DNA of 64,000 nucleotides from G963668345 sp965226215 (GCA_965226215.1 CBDDCH010000001.1:124001-188000); one strand, 5' to 3'; numbered from the stretch's first letter, positions 41,347 through 51,124 are shown. Notes: generated by a model not told the origin, from the sequence alone. A program made the numbers and translations.

Positions 41347-42324
41347 TCAGGCAGTCTTTGGAGCCGGTCCAGCCACCCTCGGTCCGGCCGTCAGGCGCTT
41401 CCAAGGCATCAACTTCCCGTCCAGGCCGCGGGCCAGGCGTATCATCTGAGTGATCGTATCTTCGTGGCGGACGTTCTTGCGTCCGGCGAACTCGGTCACG
41501 TAGCGGTGCAGATGCTTGGGGCTGAGCTTGTGGAACGTGCCCATGTGCGCCCGCTTGAGCATGCTCCAGAACGATTCGATCCCGTTGGTGTGGGCTTGCC
41601 CTCGGACGTACTCGCCGACGCTGTGTCGGACCGCCTGATGGGTGTAGGTGCCATCTGCGTCCGTGTAGGACGTGCTCCCGTCGGTGTAGATCGTCGACTG
41701 CGGTGACACCGTCCCAGCGACAAACCCCATCAGCGTGGCTTCGTCGGTATTCGGGATCGGCTTGGCGACGACCTTCCCGCCGCGCTGGATCGCACCGATG
41801 ACTGCCGTCTTTCCGACCGGTCCGCGTCCTGCGTGCCGCCGCTTCGACCGGTGCTTGTTCCGTTCCTTGCCGCCGATGTAGGTTTCGTCGATCTCGATCT
41901 CGCCCGTCAGGCGCGAGCCGTCCTTCCACCCTTCACGGATCTTCTGCGCCATCATCCAGGCTGTTTTCTGCGTGATGCCGAGGTCCCGGTGGAGCTTCAT
42001 GCTTGCGACGCCTTTTAGGCTCGTGGACATGAGATACATGACGATGATCCAGGTTCGGATCGGGAGCTTGCTGGACTGCATCACGGTCCCGGTCTTGACG
42101 CTGAAGTAGCGGCGACAGGGGCTACAGTGATAGGGCATCGTGCCGCCGTTCTTCGCCGCGGTCGTCTCCATGTTGCCGCAGCGCGGGCAGGCCCGACCAT
42201 TCGGCCAGCGCACTTGCTCAAACCATGCCCGGGCAACAGATTCGGTGGGGAACTTGGTGTAGAGTTGGTCGAGAGAGAGTCCATCCCGGTGGGCTTTTCC
42301 AGGGGCTTTATGTGCTCTTGCCAC
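41347..42324 (-). CDS. IS1595-family transposase
   Basis: A 325-residue transposase starting at GTG 42322-42324. It has an N-terminal zinc ribbon (CPRCGN...CSPCRRYFSVKTGT) typical of the family and a DDE-like core with EIDETYIGGKERN, YTDGSTSYTD and TNGIESFWSMLKRAHMGTFHK. It appears intact, so the element may still be mobile, or able to mobilise related elements. Confidence 0.93.
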   Translation of the reverse strand: MARAHKAPGKAHRDGLSLDQLYTKFPTESVARAWFEQVRWPNGRACPRCGNMETTAAKNGGTMPYHCSPCRRYFSVKTGTVMQSSKLPIRTWIIVMYLMSTSLKGVASMKLHRDLGITQKTAWMMAQKIREGWKDGSRLTGEIEIDETYIGGKERNKHRSKRRHAGRGPVGKTAVIGAIQRGGKVVAKPIPNTDEATLMGFVAGTVSPQSTIYTDGSTSYTDADGTYTHQAVRHSVGEYVRGQAHTNGIESFWSMLKRAHMGTFHKLSPKHLHRYVTEFAGRKNVRHEDTITQMIRLARGLDGKLMPWKRLTAGPRVAGPAPKTA

Positions 42325-42386
42325 GTCCAGTATTGTATCAAATCATGGCGCTGTTGTCCAGTTATATATATAATTCCCTTTCTTTG

Positions 42387-43604
42387 CCCCGGACATGCCA
42401 TCTAAGTGATTGAAACAGATCGACTTATCTTCAAATTGGCTTTGTTTGGTATTTTCTTGAGTCGGGCCGATTCCGGGCGCGGATTCATCCCCGCCGACCA
42501 GACTCAACTCTGGACCGCTCGCTCACACTCGCGGCTCGGTGCGCCACAAAAGAAAAAGGCCGCGGATCTCAAAGTCGAGATCCACCCAACGAGCTAAGTT
42601 ATTGAAAAGGATCGGCTTGCCTAGGAATTGGGTTTGTTTGGTATTTTCGCCGTCGACGGCTTCTAGGCGGCCTATGGCGTTCCACGATCTTGTCATGCGT
42701 TTCTCAGACAGCCTCCTGCGTCCATTCTATCGCGGGCGGCTTGGATTTCCCCGGACAAAGGACCAGAAGTTACTTAAAACAAAAGACGTTGCCGTCTGTG
42801 ACCGCCTGATTGGAGTCGGGCCGTGAGCGCCCTGGCAGGAGTTCTCGAACTGGTGCGAGCGGGATCCGATCTCAAGTCGGCAAGAAATGCGGGCTTCTAA
42901 AAAGGCCGCAGGTCTGGGCCAAACGACGGCCCGGGCCTGCGCTACGGGACTTCAGCTCCCGAACCATTTCCACCAAGTTGTTTTGAGCCGAAAGCGCACC
43001 GGCAGAAAGATGAACGTCAAGGTAAGGATGACCACTAGGACTAAGACCGTGAGCTCCCAACCGACCCGGGTCGGTAGAGTGCGAGCCACGAGGCCGCTCA
43101 GAGCCGCTATAGCAAGCAGAAGACCCGTAGCGCGGATCTAGGCGGGACCACAAACGCCTGATCTCTGCACTGGTTCGTCACCCGCCAGATACGCGGCCTT
43201 TTGATCTGTCGAGCCGACTCCAGTCTGTCGGTCACGGGCGGCAACATCTTTTTTTTCAATAGCTTCTGGGCCGATGTCGAGGGAAATTCCAGCCTCCGCG
43301 ATAGAATAGACGCGGGAGACCGTCCCCAGGAAGGTTGGCAAGAAACGGCTATGGGAGCCACACAAAGTGGAGGAGGCGGTGGATTATGTTGTTCGCCCGG
43401 CAGGGGCGTCCTCCGGCGGTGTGTGAAAACCCGAATCGTTGGGACAACTATCTTCACCCGGACAGAGCCCTGCCCGTCAGGGCGCGGGCCGTTCCCCCGG
43501 GCTTTTTTTCACCCGCCGAGCCAACTGATTCAGGAAAATTACCAAACAAAGCCAATGGGGAGGTAAAGCAATCCATTTCAATAACTTAAAACACAGTCTC
43601 CAGG
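42387..43604. other. Gene-poor region with dispersed repeats
   Basis: It holds R4 motifs (AATTGGCTTTGTTTGGTATT at 42434-42453; AATTGGGTTTGTTTGGTATT at 42628-42647; an inverted AATTACCAAACAAAGCCAAT at 43537-43556) and an inverted R2 variant at 42510-42537. ORFs such as those on the minus strand at 43107-43457 look spurious. One short possible membrane protein is listed separately. Confidence 0.55.
42952..43137 (-). CDS. Possible small two-helix membrane protein (uncertain)
   Basis: The reverse frame between stops at 43138-43140 and 42952-42954 reads TGLLLAIAALSGLVA, then VGWELTVLVLVVILTLTFIF and ends LPVRFRLKTTWWKWFGS: two hydrophobic segments with a basic, Trp-rich end, as in small membrane proteins. 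There is no ATG, so the start would be a GTG or CTG, or this is the remains of a longer gene. Confidence 0.35.
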   Translation of the reverse strand: MRATGLLLAIAALSGLVARTLPTRVGWELTVLVLVVILTLTFIFLPVRFRLKTTWWKWFGS

Positions 43605-43876
43605 AAAAATCGGGTACAGCCAGCCAATTCGCTTCAGGCTAAGTGCTCTGTTTCTTGGGTCATGACGGGGAGCGAATTGGTGGCAGCCCCCATTTTTCTA
43701 GTGCTTGGTTGCATAAGTTCACGATCGTTTATAGGCCGGCAATCCCTGGACCGCTCCCTCACGGTCGCGGCTCGGAAGGCTCTGCGAACAAACCACTTCC
43801 GGGCCGGATGGACGATCGGCACGGTGTCTAGGGAAAGGGCTTTTTAAATACGCGAAGTTTTGCAATCAAGCACTAG
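43605..43876 (-). repeat. Dispersed composite repeat R1, copy b (inverted)
   Basis: Reverse complement of 22972-23260 with scattered differences: it keeps the terminal AAAAATCGGGTACAGCCAGCC hairpin arm (43605-43625), CCAATTCGC/GCGAATTGG, the CGATCGTTTATAGG block, an R2 core at 43746-43773 and TTTTTAAATACGCGAAG. It ends two bases before the iscS stop codon. Confidence 0.75.
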
Positions 43877-43877
43877 C

Positions 43878-45062
43878 CTACGGTGACAGGCTTCGCGCCG
43901 CCGACCCGTGCGGCGACAGCTCTCTCAGGCGGGCGACGACCTCGGCGACCCTGTCGATTGCGTAATCGGCTTCCTCTTCCGTATTGAAACGGCCCAGGCC
44001 GAAACGGATAGAGCTATGGGCCAACTCATTCTTCACCCCGAGCGCCTGGAGAACGTGGCTGGGTTCGGGAAGATCCGTCGTACACGCGGAGCCGCTCGAT
44101 ACCGCGATGTCGTTCAGCCCCATCAGCAGGGATTCGCCATCGACGTGGGCAAAGCTGATATTGAGATTATGCGGCAGGCGATGCTCGATACTCCCGTTGA
44201 TTGACACGTCTGCGATGCGGTTTAGGATGCCGTCCTTGAGCTTGTCTCGTAGCGAGCCGAGCCTAGTAGCCTCTTCGTTCATCTCCACCTGGCACAGCTC
44301 GCAGGCCCTTCCGAAGCCGACAATACCCGGCACGTTGAGCGTACCCGAACGCATGCCTCGCTCATGGCCGCCACCGTCCATTTGTGGACTCAGCCGCAGG
44401 CGCGGTTTTCGCCGCACATACAACGCGCCAATTCCCTTGGGGCCGTACATCTTGTGGGCCGTAAACGACATGAGATCGATTTGGTCCCGTTCCACGTCGA
44501 GCGGTATTTTCCCCACGGCCTGCGCGGCATCAACGTGAAACAGGACTCCGTGATCTCGCGCCATTCGGCCAATCTCGGCGATCGGCTGAATAACGCCGAT
44601 TTCGTTGTTTGCGTACATGATCGAGATCAGGATCGTTTTGTCGCTGAGCGCGCGGCGAACCGCTTCGGGCTCCACGAGCCCATCCCGCCGGACGGGCATA
44701 TAGCTCACTCGATAGCCTTGCTTCTCGAGCCTCCGGCAGGTATCGAGGACAGCTCGGTGTTCCGTGGCGCCGGTAACGATGTGGTTGCCGCGTTGGGCAT
44801 GCATTTCGGCGACGCCCTTGATGGCCAGGTTGTTGGACTCGGTTGCGCCGCTGGTAAAGACGATCTCCCTTGAAACGGCTCCGATCAAGCCGGCGATCTG
44901 ACTGCGAGCGATTCCCACAGCCTCTTCGGCGCGCCAGCCGAAGGCGTGGTTCCGGCTGGCGGCGTTGCCGAAGTTCTCGGTGAAATAGGGCGACATCGCC
45001 TCGACAACGCGCGGGTCGACCGGCGTCGTGGCATGATAATCCATGTAGATGGGCAGTTTCAT
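43878..45062 (-). CDS. iscS: Cysteine desulfurase (IscS/NifS family)
   Basis: A 394-residue PLP enzyme taking sulfur from cysteine for Fe-S clusters, and able in some bacteria to supply selenium. The PLP Lys is in SFTAHKMYGPKG and the His in TEHRAVLDTC; the active-site Cys is in SSGSACTTDLPEPSHVL, on a loop length typical of IscS. I chose ATG 45062 (MKLPIYMDYHATTPVD); a GTG two codons upstream is possible. No iscR or iscU is adjacent, unlike in proteobacterial isc operons. Confidence 0.93.
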   Translation of the reverse strand: MKLPIYMDYHATTPVDPRVVEAMSPYFTENFGNAASRNHAFGWRAEEAVGIARSQIAGLIGAVSREIVFTSGATESNNLAIKGVAEMHAQRGNHIVTGATEHRAVLDTCRRLEKQGYRVSYMPVRRDGLVEPEAVRRALSDKTILISIMYANNEIGVIQPIAEIGRMARDHGVLFHVDAAQAVGKIPLDVERDQIDLMSFTAHKMYGPKGIGALYVRRKPRLRLSPQMDGGGHERGMRSGTLNVPGIVGFGRACELCQVEMNEEATRLGSLRDKLKDGILNRIADVSINGSIEHRLPHNLNISFAHVDGESLLMGLNDIAVSSGSACTTDLPEPSHVLQALGVKNELAHSSIRFGLGRFNTEEEADYAIDRVAEVVARLRELSPHGSAARSLSP

Positions 45063-45394
45063 CGCCACGGCTCGCCCGGGCTCTTCGGAAAGGTATGAAA
45101 AGATTCCCGGAGCAATCCACCTCGCCGACCCATAACTCGCTGATTCTTAGGCTCCGCGCAACCCAACGTCTGGGTTAGTCCCCGATTCCTTGAATTCTTC
45201 TGTCCCCATGCTAGAGCGAGGCTGAAGGGCTGTCAAACGGCCATTGCCTGAGACTAATCCGCGGCAGGAGTTTTCAACGCGTCACGTCACGACCTTTGGC
45301 AGCGCAAGCAGGGTGTCGTTTTCGTCATCCGAGGTCTCATGGGTGCGGGATCTACGGCGGGCGTGGCCTCTTCCCGAGTTCCCTTGTCTGACTG

Positions 45395-45985
45395 CTAAGA
45401 ACTCCGGTCGCGGCGCCGATGAAGGCCGAGTCCCATTCGAGCGAGCCGCACCGCGTGGACGACGAGTGCGTAGGCCAGCAAATACGCGAAGGCAAACGGG
45501 AAAAGGATGATCGCAGCCACCTTGTGCGGGGCGGAGCCTTCCAGCAAGCCGGTCCGGTGGAGAAGGAATTGCTTGACGGCGCCACGATGGGCGCGGTCGA
45601 GCCAAAAAAAGTCCGCGTTCTCATTGATGATCAAAAACTTGGAAGGGAACAGCGCGAGCGCGGCCATTTTCCAAGGGCCCAGAATGGGGGAGTCGGCGCA
45701 GATGATGGCGGTCACGGGATGCCGTTTGGCCCGGATCCGCCGCAGCATCCGCCAGCGCGTCTTGCGGTCGTGACAATGGATGACCCGAAAGACTTCGCTC
45801 GGCACTCCGTTGGCCGTCAGGCTGGGCGGATCGCTAGGAAGACAGGTCAGTAAATCAATCGGCAGCTCTTCGCCGTAGAGCTCCCGAAAGCGGATAATGG
45901 CTTTCTCGGCGATGGCACGCGGCCCGCTTTCGACCAAGAGCAGTTTCGTGATCGGCGGGATGCGCCGCGACAAAACCCATCTCAT
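45395..45985 (-). CDS. Hypothetical membrane-associated protein
   Basis: I do not recognise this 196-residue protein. The N-terminal two thirds look globular (TKLLLVESGPRAIAEKAI, ELPIDLLTCLPSDP, EVFRVIHCHDRKTRW), with a pattern like nucleotide-sugar or Rossmann-type proteins. A hydrophobic segment at about 163-185 (AAIILFPFAFAYLLAYALVV) would anchor it, with a basic tail. It stands alone; the gap 45069-45394 before iscS holds no gene. Confidence 0.6.
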   Translation of the reverse strand: MRWVLSRRIPPITKLLLVESGPRAIAEKAIIRFRELYGEELPIDLLTCLPSDPPSLTANGVPSEVFRVIHCHDRKTRWRMLRRIRAKRHPVTAIICADSPILGPWKMAALALFPSKFLIINENADFFWLDRAHRGAVKQFLLHRTGLLEGSAPHKVAAIILFPFAFAYLLAYALVVHAVRLARMGLGLHRRRDRSS

Positions 45986-46257
45986 CGACTAACATTCTAC
46001 AAGGGCCGGGGGCAGAGACCTGCCCCGGCGGGATTGGGGAGGGACGAAAACGAGCCTGGCCTGGATGCGCGAACGCAGGTGCGGGCCCGGCTGACCATGC
46101 GCCTGCGACGGGCTTTATGACTCGCAAACCGGGAAAGCTGCCGTCATCTTCGGTGGAGGCTAGAGAACCGGCGGCCGCGGCTCGGCTGGAAATCCGTGGC
46201 ACTGCCTAGCACTCCCGCCTTCTGCCGGTCTGCCGGATGCTTTATTGAGATTGCGCC

Positions 46258-46998
46258 ATGATCCCTTTGCTCGACCATTGGACTGCTATTCCCAGCCGAC
46301 AAGATCAGCCTGAGTGGCTTGACCTTCAGCGCGGGTCGCTTGACGACGTTCGGGAAAGTCTTGCCGACATTGGCCGAATCAATCGCTGGCTGGGTGGGCG
46401 TGCGGCGCTGCGACGGTTTCTGTTTCCCCGGATGCGCCAAGCTGGGACGAAACGTCGGCTGCGCATCCTCGATGTCGGCAGTGGATCCGCCACTATACCG
46501 TTGGAGATCGCGCGCTGGGCGCGGCGTCACGAAATCCCCGTCGAAATTGTTGCCCTTGACATTAATCGGCGGCACTTGAACATCGCTCGGGAGAACGTTT
46601 CGGAGTACGCGGAAATCCAACTGCTGGCCGCCGACGTCACGGCGCTTCCTTTTCCCCCGGCGTCATTCGACTTCGTTCTATCGATGCATTTTCTGCACCA
46701 TTTCAGTCGAGCCGAGTTACTCGAGATGCTGCCCGCGTTGAAGGCGGTTTGTCGCGGCACTCTGGTTCTGAATGATTTAGTTCGCGATCGTGTTCCCTAC
46801 CTTTTTTTCCGCATGTCGGCGCCTGTTTTCGCGAGAAGCCGGCTCACCCGTCACGACGGCGAGGTTTCCATTTTTCGGGCCTACACGCCGTCGGAGATGC
46901 GGGCGATCCTCGCGGACGCCGGCCTCGGAAGCGCGCGAGTGTACACGCAAGGGCTGTATTATCGAATGACCGTGATCGACGGCACCGGCGAACGATGA
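46258..46998 (+). CDS. Class I SAM-dependent methyltransferase
   Basis: A 246-residue methyltransferase with motif I LDVGSGSATIPLEIA, an acidic end of strand 2 (VALDINRRHL), LLAADVTALPFPPASFDFVLSMHFLHHF (motifs II-III) and a UbiE-like core. The gene overlaps the next by four bases (ATGA), so it works with the FAD oxidoreductase. Such pairs often follow a type III polyketide synthase gene and tailor a quinone or resorcinol, but no such synthase is seen here. Confidence 0.87.
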   Translation: MIPLLDHWTAIPSRQDQPEWLDLQRGSLDDVRESLADIGRINRWLGGRAALRRFLFPRMRQAGTKRRLRILDVGSGSATIPLEIARWARRHEIPVEIVALDINRRHLNIARENVSEYAEIQLLAADVTALPFPPASFDFVLSMHFLHHFSRAELLEMLPALKAVCRGTLVLNDLVRDRVPYLFFRMSAPVFARSRLTRHDGEVSIFRAYTPSEMRAILADAGLGSARVYTQGLYYRMTVIDGTGER

Positions 46999-48182
46999 AT
47001 AAGAATCTCCAGGCTGAGGCGACCGTCATCGGGGCGGGTGTGGCTGGTTGTTGTGCCGCGATCGCGCTACGCAGGGCCGGCGTTGATGTGCTGTTGCTCG
47101 AGAAATCGTCGCGGCGCCCCCATCGCTTTTGCGGGGAATTTGTCTCCGGCGAAGCTGCCACATCCTTGCGCGAGATCGGCCTCTACAAAGAGGTGATGAG
47201 CCGCTGCCCGACGCGGGTGCGCCGGATGTCTTTGTATGGAAGAGGCGAGCGGCCCTATTCGTTGCCGCTTGCGGAGGAAGGCCTGGGCCTTAGCCGACGT
47301 ACCATGGATTCCGTGCTCCTCGAGCAGGCGGCGAAGCTGGGTGCCCGCGTCCACGAGGGGGCCTTTGTGGAGAGCGTTTCCCCGTCATCCGGCTCCGGCT
47401 ACGAGGTTAGGGTCAGCCACGAATCTGCCCGGCAGCGCGCCGTGATTCGCTCTCGAGTCGTCATCGGCGCACAGGGCAAACGCTCCAATCTGGACCGAGC
47501 GTTGGGACGCAAGTTTCTGGTCGAGAGTAGCCCGTACATCGGCGTCAAATGCCACTTCGCCGGCATGGACCGGGCTGACAACGTAGAACTGTATCTTTTC
47601 CCGGGCGGTTACTGCGGTGTGGTGGGGATCGAGGCCGACCGAACGAACATCTGCCTATTGGCCACGGAACGCGCCTTACGCCAAAACGGGGGACGCCCGG
47701 AGAAGCTGATCGGGGCGGCCCGACGCGAGAACCCATTCTTGGCCGAGTCCATGCGAGACGCTTCGGCTTTCGAAGACAGTTTGTTGACGATCGGACAAGT
47801 TCCCTTCATTCCCAAAGAGCAAGTTGTCAACGGGGTCTTTATGGTCGGCGACAGCGCCGGCGTGATGGCTCCTTTTCTGGGTGTCGGCGTGGCCGGCGCG
47901 ATGCGATCCGCGGTGGTTTGTGCCGACCTGGTTTCTCAGGCGATCAAAGGGAAACAAACCCTCCGGTCGGCACAGCTCAAATACGAACGTTGGTGGCGAC
48001 GGCATTACCGCGCCAACCAGAGGTGGGGACACCTGGCCTCGCGCCTGTTGTGCCACCCGACGGTGGGCGAGATTGGAATTGAATTACTGAATCAGCTCCC
48101 CGCGGTCGGTGCTCTTATTTATCGCCAGACACGATCCCACGACTCTCATCGCACCGCAGCCGTAAGTATCGACGCGTCGTAG
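46995..48182 (+). CDS. FAD-dependent oxidoreductase, geranylgeranyl-reductase-like
   Basis: A 395-residue flavoprotein. The N-terminal FAD site is VIGAGVAGCCAAIALRRAGVDVLLLEK, followed by the FCGEFVSG segment common to geranylgeranyl-reductase and halogenase-like monooxygenases, and the second FAD site GVFMVGDSAGVMAPFLGVGVAGAMRSA. It is coupled to the preceding methyltransferase. The likely job is hydroxylation or reduction of a lipid-like polyketide or isoprenoid, by inference from family and neighbour. Confidence 0.85.
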   Translation: MNKNLQAEATVIGAGVAGCCAAIALRRAGVDVLLLEKSSRRPHRFCGEFVSGEAATSLREIGLYKEVMSRCPTRVRRMSLYGRGERPYSLPLAEEGLGLSRRTMDSVLLEQAAKLGARVHEGAFVESVSPSSGSGYEVRVSHESARQRAVIRSRVVIGAQGKRSNLDRALGRKFLVESSPYIGVKCHFAGMDRADNVELYLFPGGYCGVVGIEADRTNICLLATERALRQNGGRPEKLIGAARRENPFLAESMRDASAFEDSLLTIGQVPFIPKEQVVNGVFMVGDSAGVMAPFLGVGVAGAMRSAVVCADLVSQAIKGKQTLRSAQLKYERWWRRHYRANQRWGHLASRLLCHPTVGEIGIELLNQLPAVGALIYRQTRSHDSHRTAAVSIDAS

Positions 48183-48318
48183 ACCTTTACGGCGTTCAGA
48201 GGAGCCGGGCCGATTTGCAGCGACCGAGCAGGCCGAGGGTGCTTCGGAAGGGGCAGTGTCGGTAAGATTGAGAATCAGCCCGGCGGACGGCCGGGAACGC
48301 GGTGAAACGGCCCGTCAG

Positions 48319-49167
48319 ATGGGAAACGTTCCTGTCCCGCTGTACCAAACCAGGATGGAATCCTATATTGAGTGCTTGTCCCCGGGGGCGACCGCGTCCC
48401 GTGCCCGGGTCGCATTGTTTGACTTTGACGGCACGGTCTCGCTGATTCGAGCGGGGTGGGTTGACGTCATGGTCCCCATGATGGTGGAGGAGCTGCTGGG
48501 GCTCGACACGGGAGAAAGCGAGGAGGAACTTCGAACGCTGGTAGAGGGCTACGTGGGCCATTTGACAGGGCGGCAGACGATCTACCAGATGATCGAATTT
48601 GCTGAGCAGATCCGCAAGCGCGGCGGGAAGCCGCGCGATCCGCTGGAGTACAAACACATTTACCTCGATCGGTTGATGGATAAGATTCGACACCGCATCG
48701 AGCAGCTGCGGTCCGAGAGTCTTTCCCCCGACGAGATGATGGTGCCCGGCGTCCGGCGCCTGATCGAGTCCCTCAAGGAAAGGGGGCTGACGCTTTATTT
48801 GGCCAGCGGCACGGATCAACCCTACATGCGCGAAGAAGCCGCCCTGTTGCGCGTGGACTCCTATTTCGACGGTGTGTACGGAGCGCTCGATGATTACAAG
48901 AAGTTTTCCAAGAAGATCTTGATTGCGAAAATCATCCGCGACAGCGATTTTGAGGGTGAGGAGTTTCTCGGATTCGGAGACGGCTTCGTCGAGATCGAGA
49001 ACGTCAAGGAGGTCGGCGGCGTGGCGGTCGGCGTGGCCACGGACGAGCCCGCCTGTGAGAAGGTTGATCCCGTGAAACGCAAGAGGCTGGCGGCCGTGGG
49101 CGCCGACTGGATCATCCCCCACTATCGGGGCCACGCGGAACTGATGAACGCGTTGTTTCCAGCATGA
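48319..49167 (+). CDS. HAD-superfamily phosphatase of the sugar cluster
   Basis: A 282-residue HAD hydrolase with motif I LFDFDGTVSL, motif II LASGTD and motif IV FGDGFVEIENV. The helical cap inserted after motif I is large. The frame is open from GTG 48256; I use ATG 48319, and ATG 48355 is also possible. It overlaps the next gene by four bases. Within a cluster with a heptose-kinase-like protein and a GmhA-like isomerase it probably takes the GmhB role of removing a phosphate, although it is not of the GmhB subfamily. Confidence 0.78.
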   Translation: MGNVPVPLYQTRMESYIECLSPGATASRARVALFDFDGTVSLIRAGWVDVMVPMMVEELLGLDTGESEEELRTLVEGYVGHLTGRQTIYQMIEFAEQIRKRGGKPRDPLEYKHIYLDRLMDKIRHRIEQLRSESLSPDEMMVPGVRRLIESLKERGLTLYLASGTDQPYMREEAALLRVDSYFDGVYGALDDYKKFSKKILIAKIIRDSDFEGEEFLGFGDGFVEIENVKEVGGVAVGVATDEPACEKVDPVKRKRLAAVGADWIIPHYRGHAELMNALFPA

Positions 49168-50138
49168 AGTCCAAGTACCCGGTATTCGATCGCGGTCGGC
49201 TGCACTTGCGCCCCTTGGCGGAGCGCAAGCATGACATGGAGATCGATTATCTTCTGGAATTGGATGACCCTGTCGCCGAGTGGCGGCACCCCGACCTGAT
49301 CACCATCGCCGAACGCGTCAACCAGGCTCGCGATCGAGGCGCCGCCCGGATTCTGATGATGGGCGCCCACGTGATCAAAATGGGCGTCTCGCGCGTGGTG
49401 GTCGATTTATTGCGTCGGGGCGTATTCACCCACCTGGCTATGAACGGTGCGGGAGCCATCCACGACTACGAACTGGCGCGTATCGGGGCAACCACGGAGA
49501 GCGTGGCGCGTTATATTCGCAGCGGGGAGTTCGGACTATGGAAGGAAACCGGCGTTTTGAACGAGTGGGCGCGTGAAGCGGCGGAGCTCGATCTGGGCCT
49601 GGGCGAAAACGTCGGCCGCCGGATTCTCGACAGCGAGTATCCCCACCGAGACGTCAGCCTTTTCGCGACGGCCTACGAGCAATCGATCCCCGCTACGGTG
49701 CACGTCGGCCTTGGCTACGACATCATTCATGAACATCCGAATTGCGACGGCGCGGCGGTGGGTAAGTCCAGCTACCGCGACTTCCTGGTTTTCACGCGAG
49801 CGGTCGAAAAACTCGAAGGTGGTGTGCTACTGAACTTCGGTTCCGCGATCATGGGCCCCGAGGTTTTTCTAAAAGCCTTGGCCATGGCCCGCAATGTGGC
49901 TCACCAGCAGGGCCGGGTGATCAAAAATCTTACGACGGCGGTTTTCGATCTGGTGCCCATTCAAGGGGACTATCGAAAAGAGCTTCCCAAGACCGACCCG
50001 GGCTACTATTTCCGTCCCCATAAGACGATGTTGGTGAGGACGGTGGCCGATGGCGGGAGCAGCTTTTATGTTTGCGGAGACCACCGCGCCGTCTGGCCCG
50101 CTCTGCGCCAAGCTATCCTGGGCGGGGAGTCGTCGTGA
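49164..50138 (+). CDS. Conserved protein of the sugar cluster, possibly deoxyhypusine-synthase-like
   Basis: A 324-residue protein without an assigned function. Segments such as ILMMGAHVIKMGVSRVVVDLL, HLAMNGAGAIHDYELA, VHVGLGYDIIHEHPNCDGAAVG and GGVLLNFGSAIMGPEVF suggest a Rossmann-type NAD-binding fold, perhaps distantly related to deoxyhypusine synthase, though I cannot confirm this. It is coupled on both sides by four-base overlaps to the HAD phosphatase and the sugar kinase, so it must act on the same sugar phosphate pathway. Confidence 0.7.
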   Translation: MKSKYPVFDRGRLHLRPLAERKHDMEIDYLLELDDPVAEWRHPDLITIAERVNQARDRGAARILMMGAHVIKMGVSRVVVDLLRRGVFTHLAMNGAGAIHDYELARIGATTESVARYIRSGEFGLWKETGVLNEWAREAAELDLGLGENVGRRILDSEYPHRDVSLFATAYEQSIPATVHVGLGYDIIHEHPNCDGAAVGKSSYRDFLVFTRAVEKLEGGVLLNFGSAIMGPEVFLKALAMARNVAHQQGRVIKNLTTAVFDLVPIQGDYRKELPKTDPGYYFRPHKTMLVRTVADGGSSFYVCGDHRAVWPALRQAILGGESS

Positions 50139-51124
50139 ACTGGGAAACCCTGGTCGAGCAGTTCGCCGACTGCCACGCGCTGGTCGTGGGCGACATCTGT
50201 CTCGACCGCTGGTGCCGTTACGACCCCGCGGCGTCGGAGCCGTCGCGCGAAACGGGTATCCCCCGTATTGGCGTCGTCGAAACCGAGGTGGCCCTGGGCG
50301 CCGGAGGAACCATGGCCAACAATCTGGCCGCCTTGGGCGCCGGCCGTGTGTCGGTTTTGGGAGCTATCGGACAAGACGGCTTCGGTCTCGAGCTCGAGCG
50401 GTCTCTGGCAAACCGACACATCGACTATGGGCTATTGGTTGCGTCTCCTGACGTACAGACATTCACCTACACCAAACTCGTTAATGCCGTCAATGGAAAG
50501 GAAGACCGTCCGCGGCTGGATTTCATCAATACCAAGCCCCTGCCCGGCGAAATCGAAGATCAGCTCATTGCAACCTTTCACTCCGAGTATGAAAGTTTTG
50601 ACGTCATTCTGGTGGCGGACCAGGCCGAGACGGAAAAGGGAGGGGTCCTCTCGGACTTGTTCCGCGAGGTCATTGCCGATGTCTCCGAGCGCAACCCCGA
50701 CAAGATTGTCATTGTCGATTCGCGATCTCGCATCGATTTGTTTCGAAATGTCATCGCCAAGCCCAACTTGCAAGAAGCCAATGAGGCCTGCCGGAAGCTC
50801 TTCGGGGAGATCAACTACCAGAGCCTGCGTGCGAAGATCGGCGAACACCCGCTCATCGTGACACAGGGCAAGCGGGGCGCCCTCCTGGTGCATGACCACG
50901 GGGAAAAACTTGTCCCAGCCGTTGATGTCGAGAACCCAGTCGACATCTGTGGAGCAGGTGACAGTTTCGCCGCGGGCATGGCGCTGGCTTTGTACGCGAC
51001 CGGTGACTTCGAGAAGGCGGTGCGATTCGGCAATCTGGTCTCCAGTGTTACGATCATGAAAGAAAGCACCGGCACGGCAGCGCCGTCAGAGGTATTGGCA
51101 AGAGCAAACTCTCTGACGAACTGA
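50135..51124 (+). CDS. PfkB-family sugar kinase, HldE/RfaE1-like
   Basis: A 329-residue ribokinase-family kinase like the kinase half of HldE, which makes heptose 1,7-bisphosphate. Features are GAGGTMANNLAALGAG (sugar binding), LDFINTKPLP, KPNLQEA and the catalytic GAGDSFAAGMALAL. The cytidylyl/adenylyl-transferase half is absent, so ADP activation must come from another gene. The GTG start overlaps the preceding stop (GTGA). Confidence 0.82.
   Translation: MNWETLVEQFADCHALVVGDICLDRWCRYDPAASEPSRETGIPRIGVVETEVALGAGGTMANNLAALGAGRVSVLGAIGQDGFGLELERSLANRHIDYGLLVASPDVQTFTYTKLVNAVNGKEDRPRLDFINTKPLPGEIEDQLIATFHSEYESFDVILVADQAETEKGGVLSDLFREVIADVSERNPDKIVIVDSRSRIDLFRNVIAKPNLQEANEACRKLFGEINYQSLRAKIGEHPLIVTQGKRGALLVHDHGEKLVPAVDVENPVDICGAGDSFAAGMALALYATGDFEKAVRFGNLVSSVTIMKESTGTAAPSEVLARANSLTN

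Larger units (their letters stand above)
38619..42378. mobile_element. IS1595-family element with cargo genes (3760 bp including an ISL3 insertion)
   Basis: The left end is GGGAATTATATA-CG-TAACTGGACAA (38619-38643); the right end is its inverse with TA in place of CG (42354-42378), 23 of 25 bases equal. Both ends are flanked by the same 8 bases, TTTCTTTG (38611-38618 and 42379-42386), a perfect target duplication. The transposase (41347-42324, minus) lies at the right end. Between it and the left end lie a trypsin-like protease gene and a small gene in a tight pair, so the element carries cargo. IS1595-family members with passenger genes are known. Without the nested ISL3 copy and its duplication the element would be 2453 bp. 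Confidence 0.9.

Noticed and set aside
42830..42980. tRNA-like segment in the repeat-rich gap
   Set aside because: No acceptor stem and T-loop pairing could be built.
43107..43590. Several overlapping short ORFs on both strands
   Set aside because: Pro/Arg-rich translations across repeat DNA with no motif or ribosome site.
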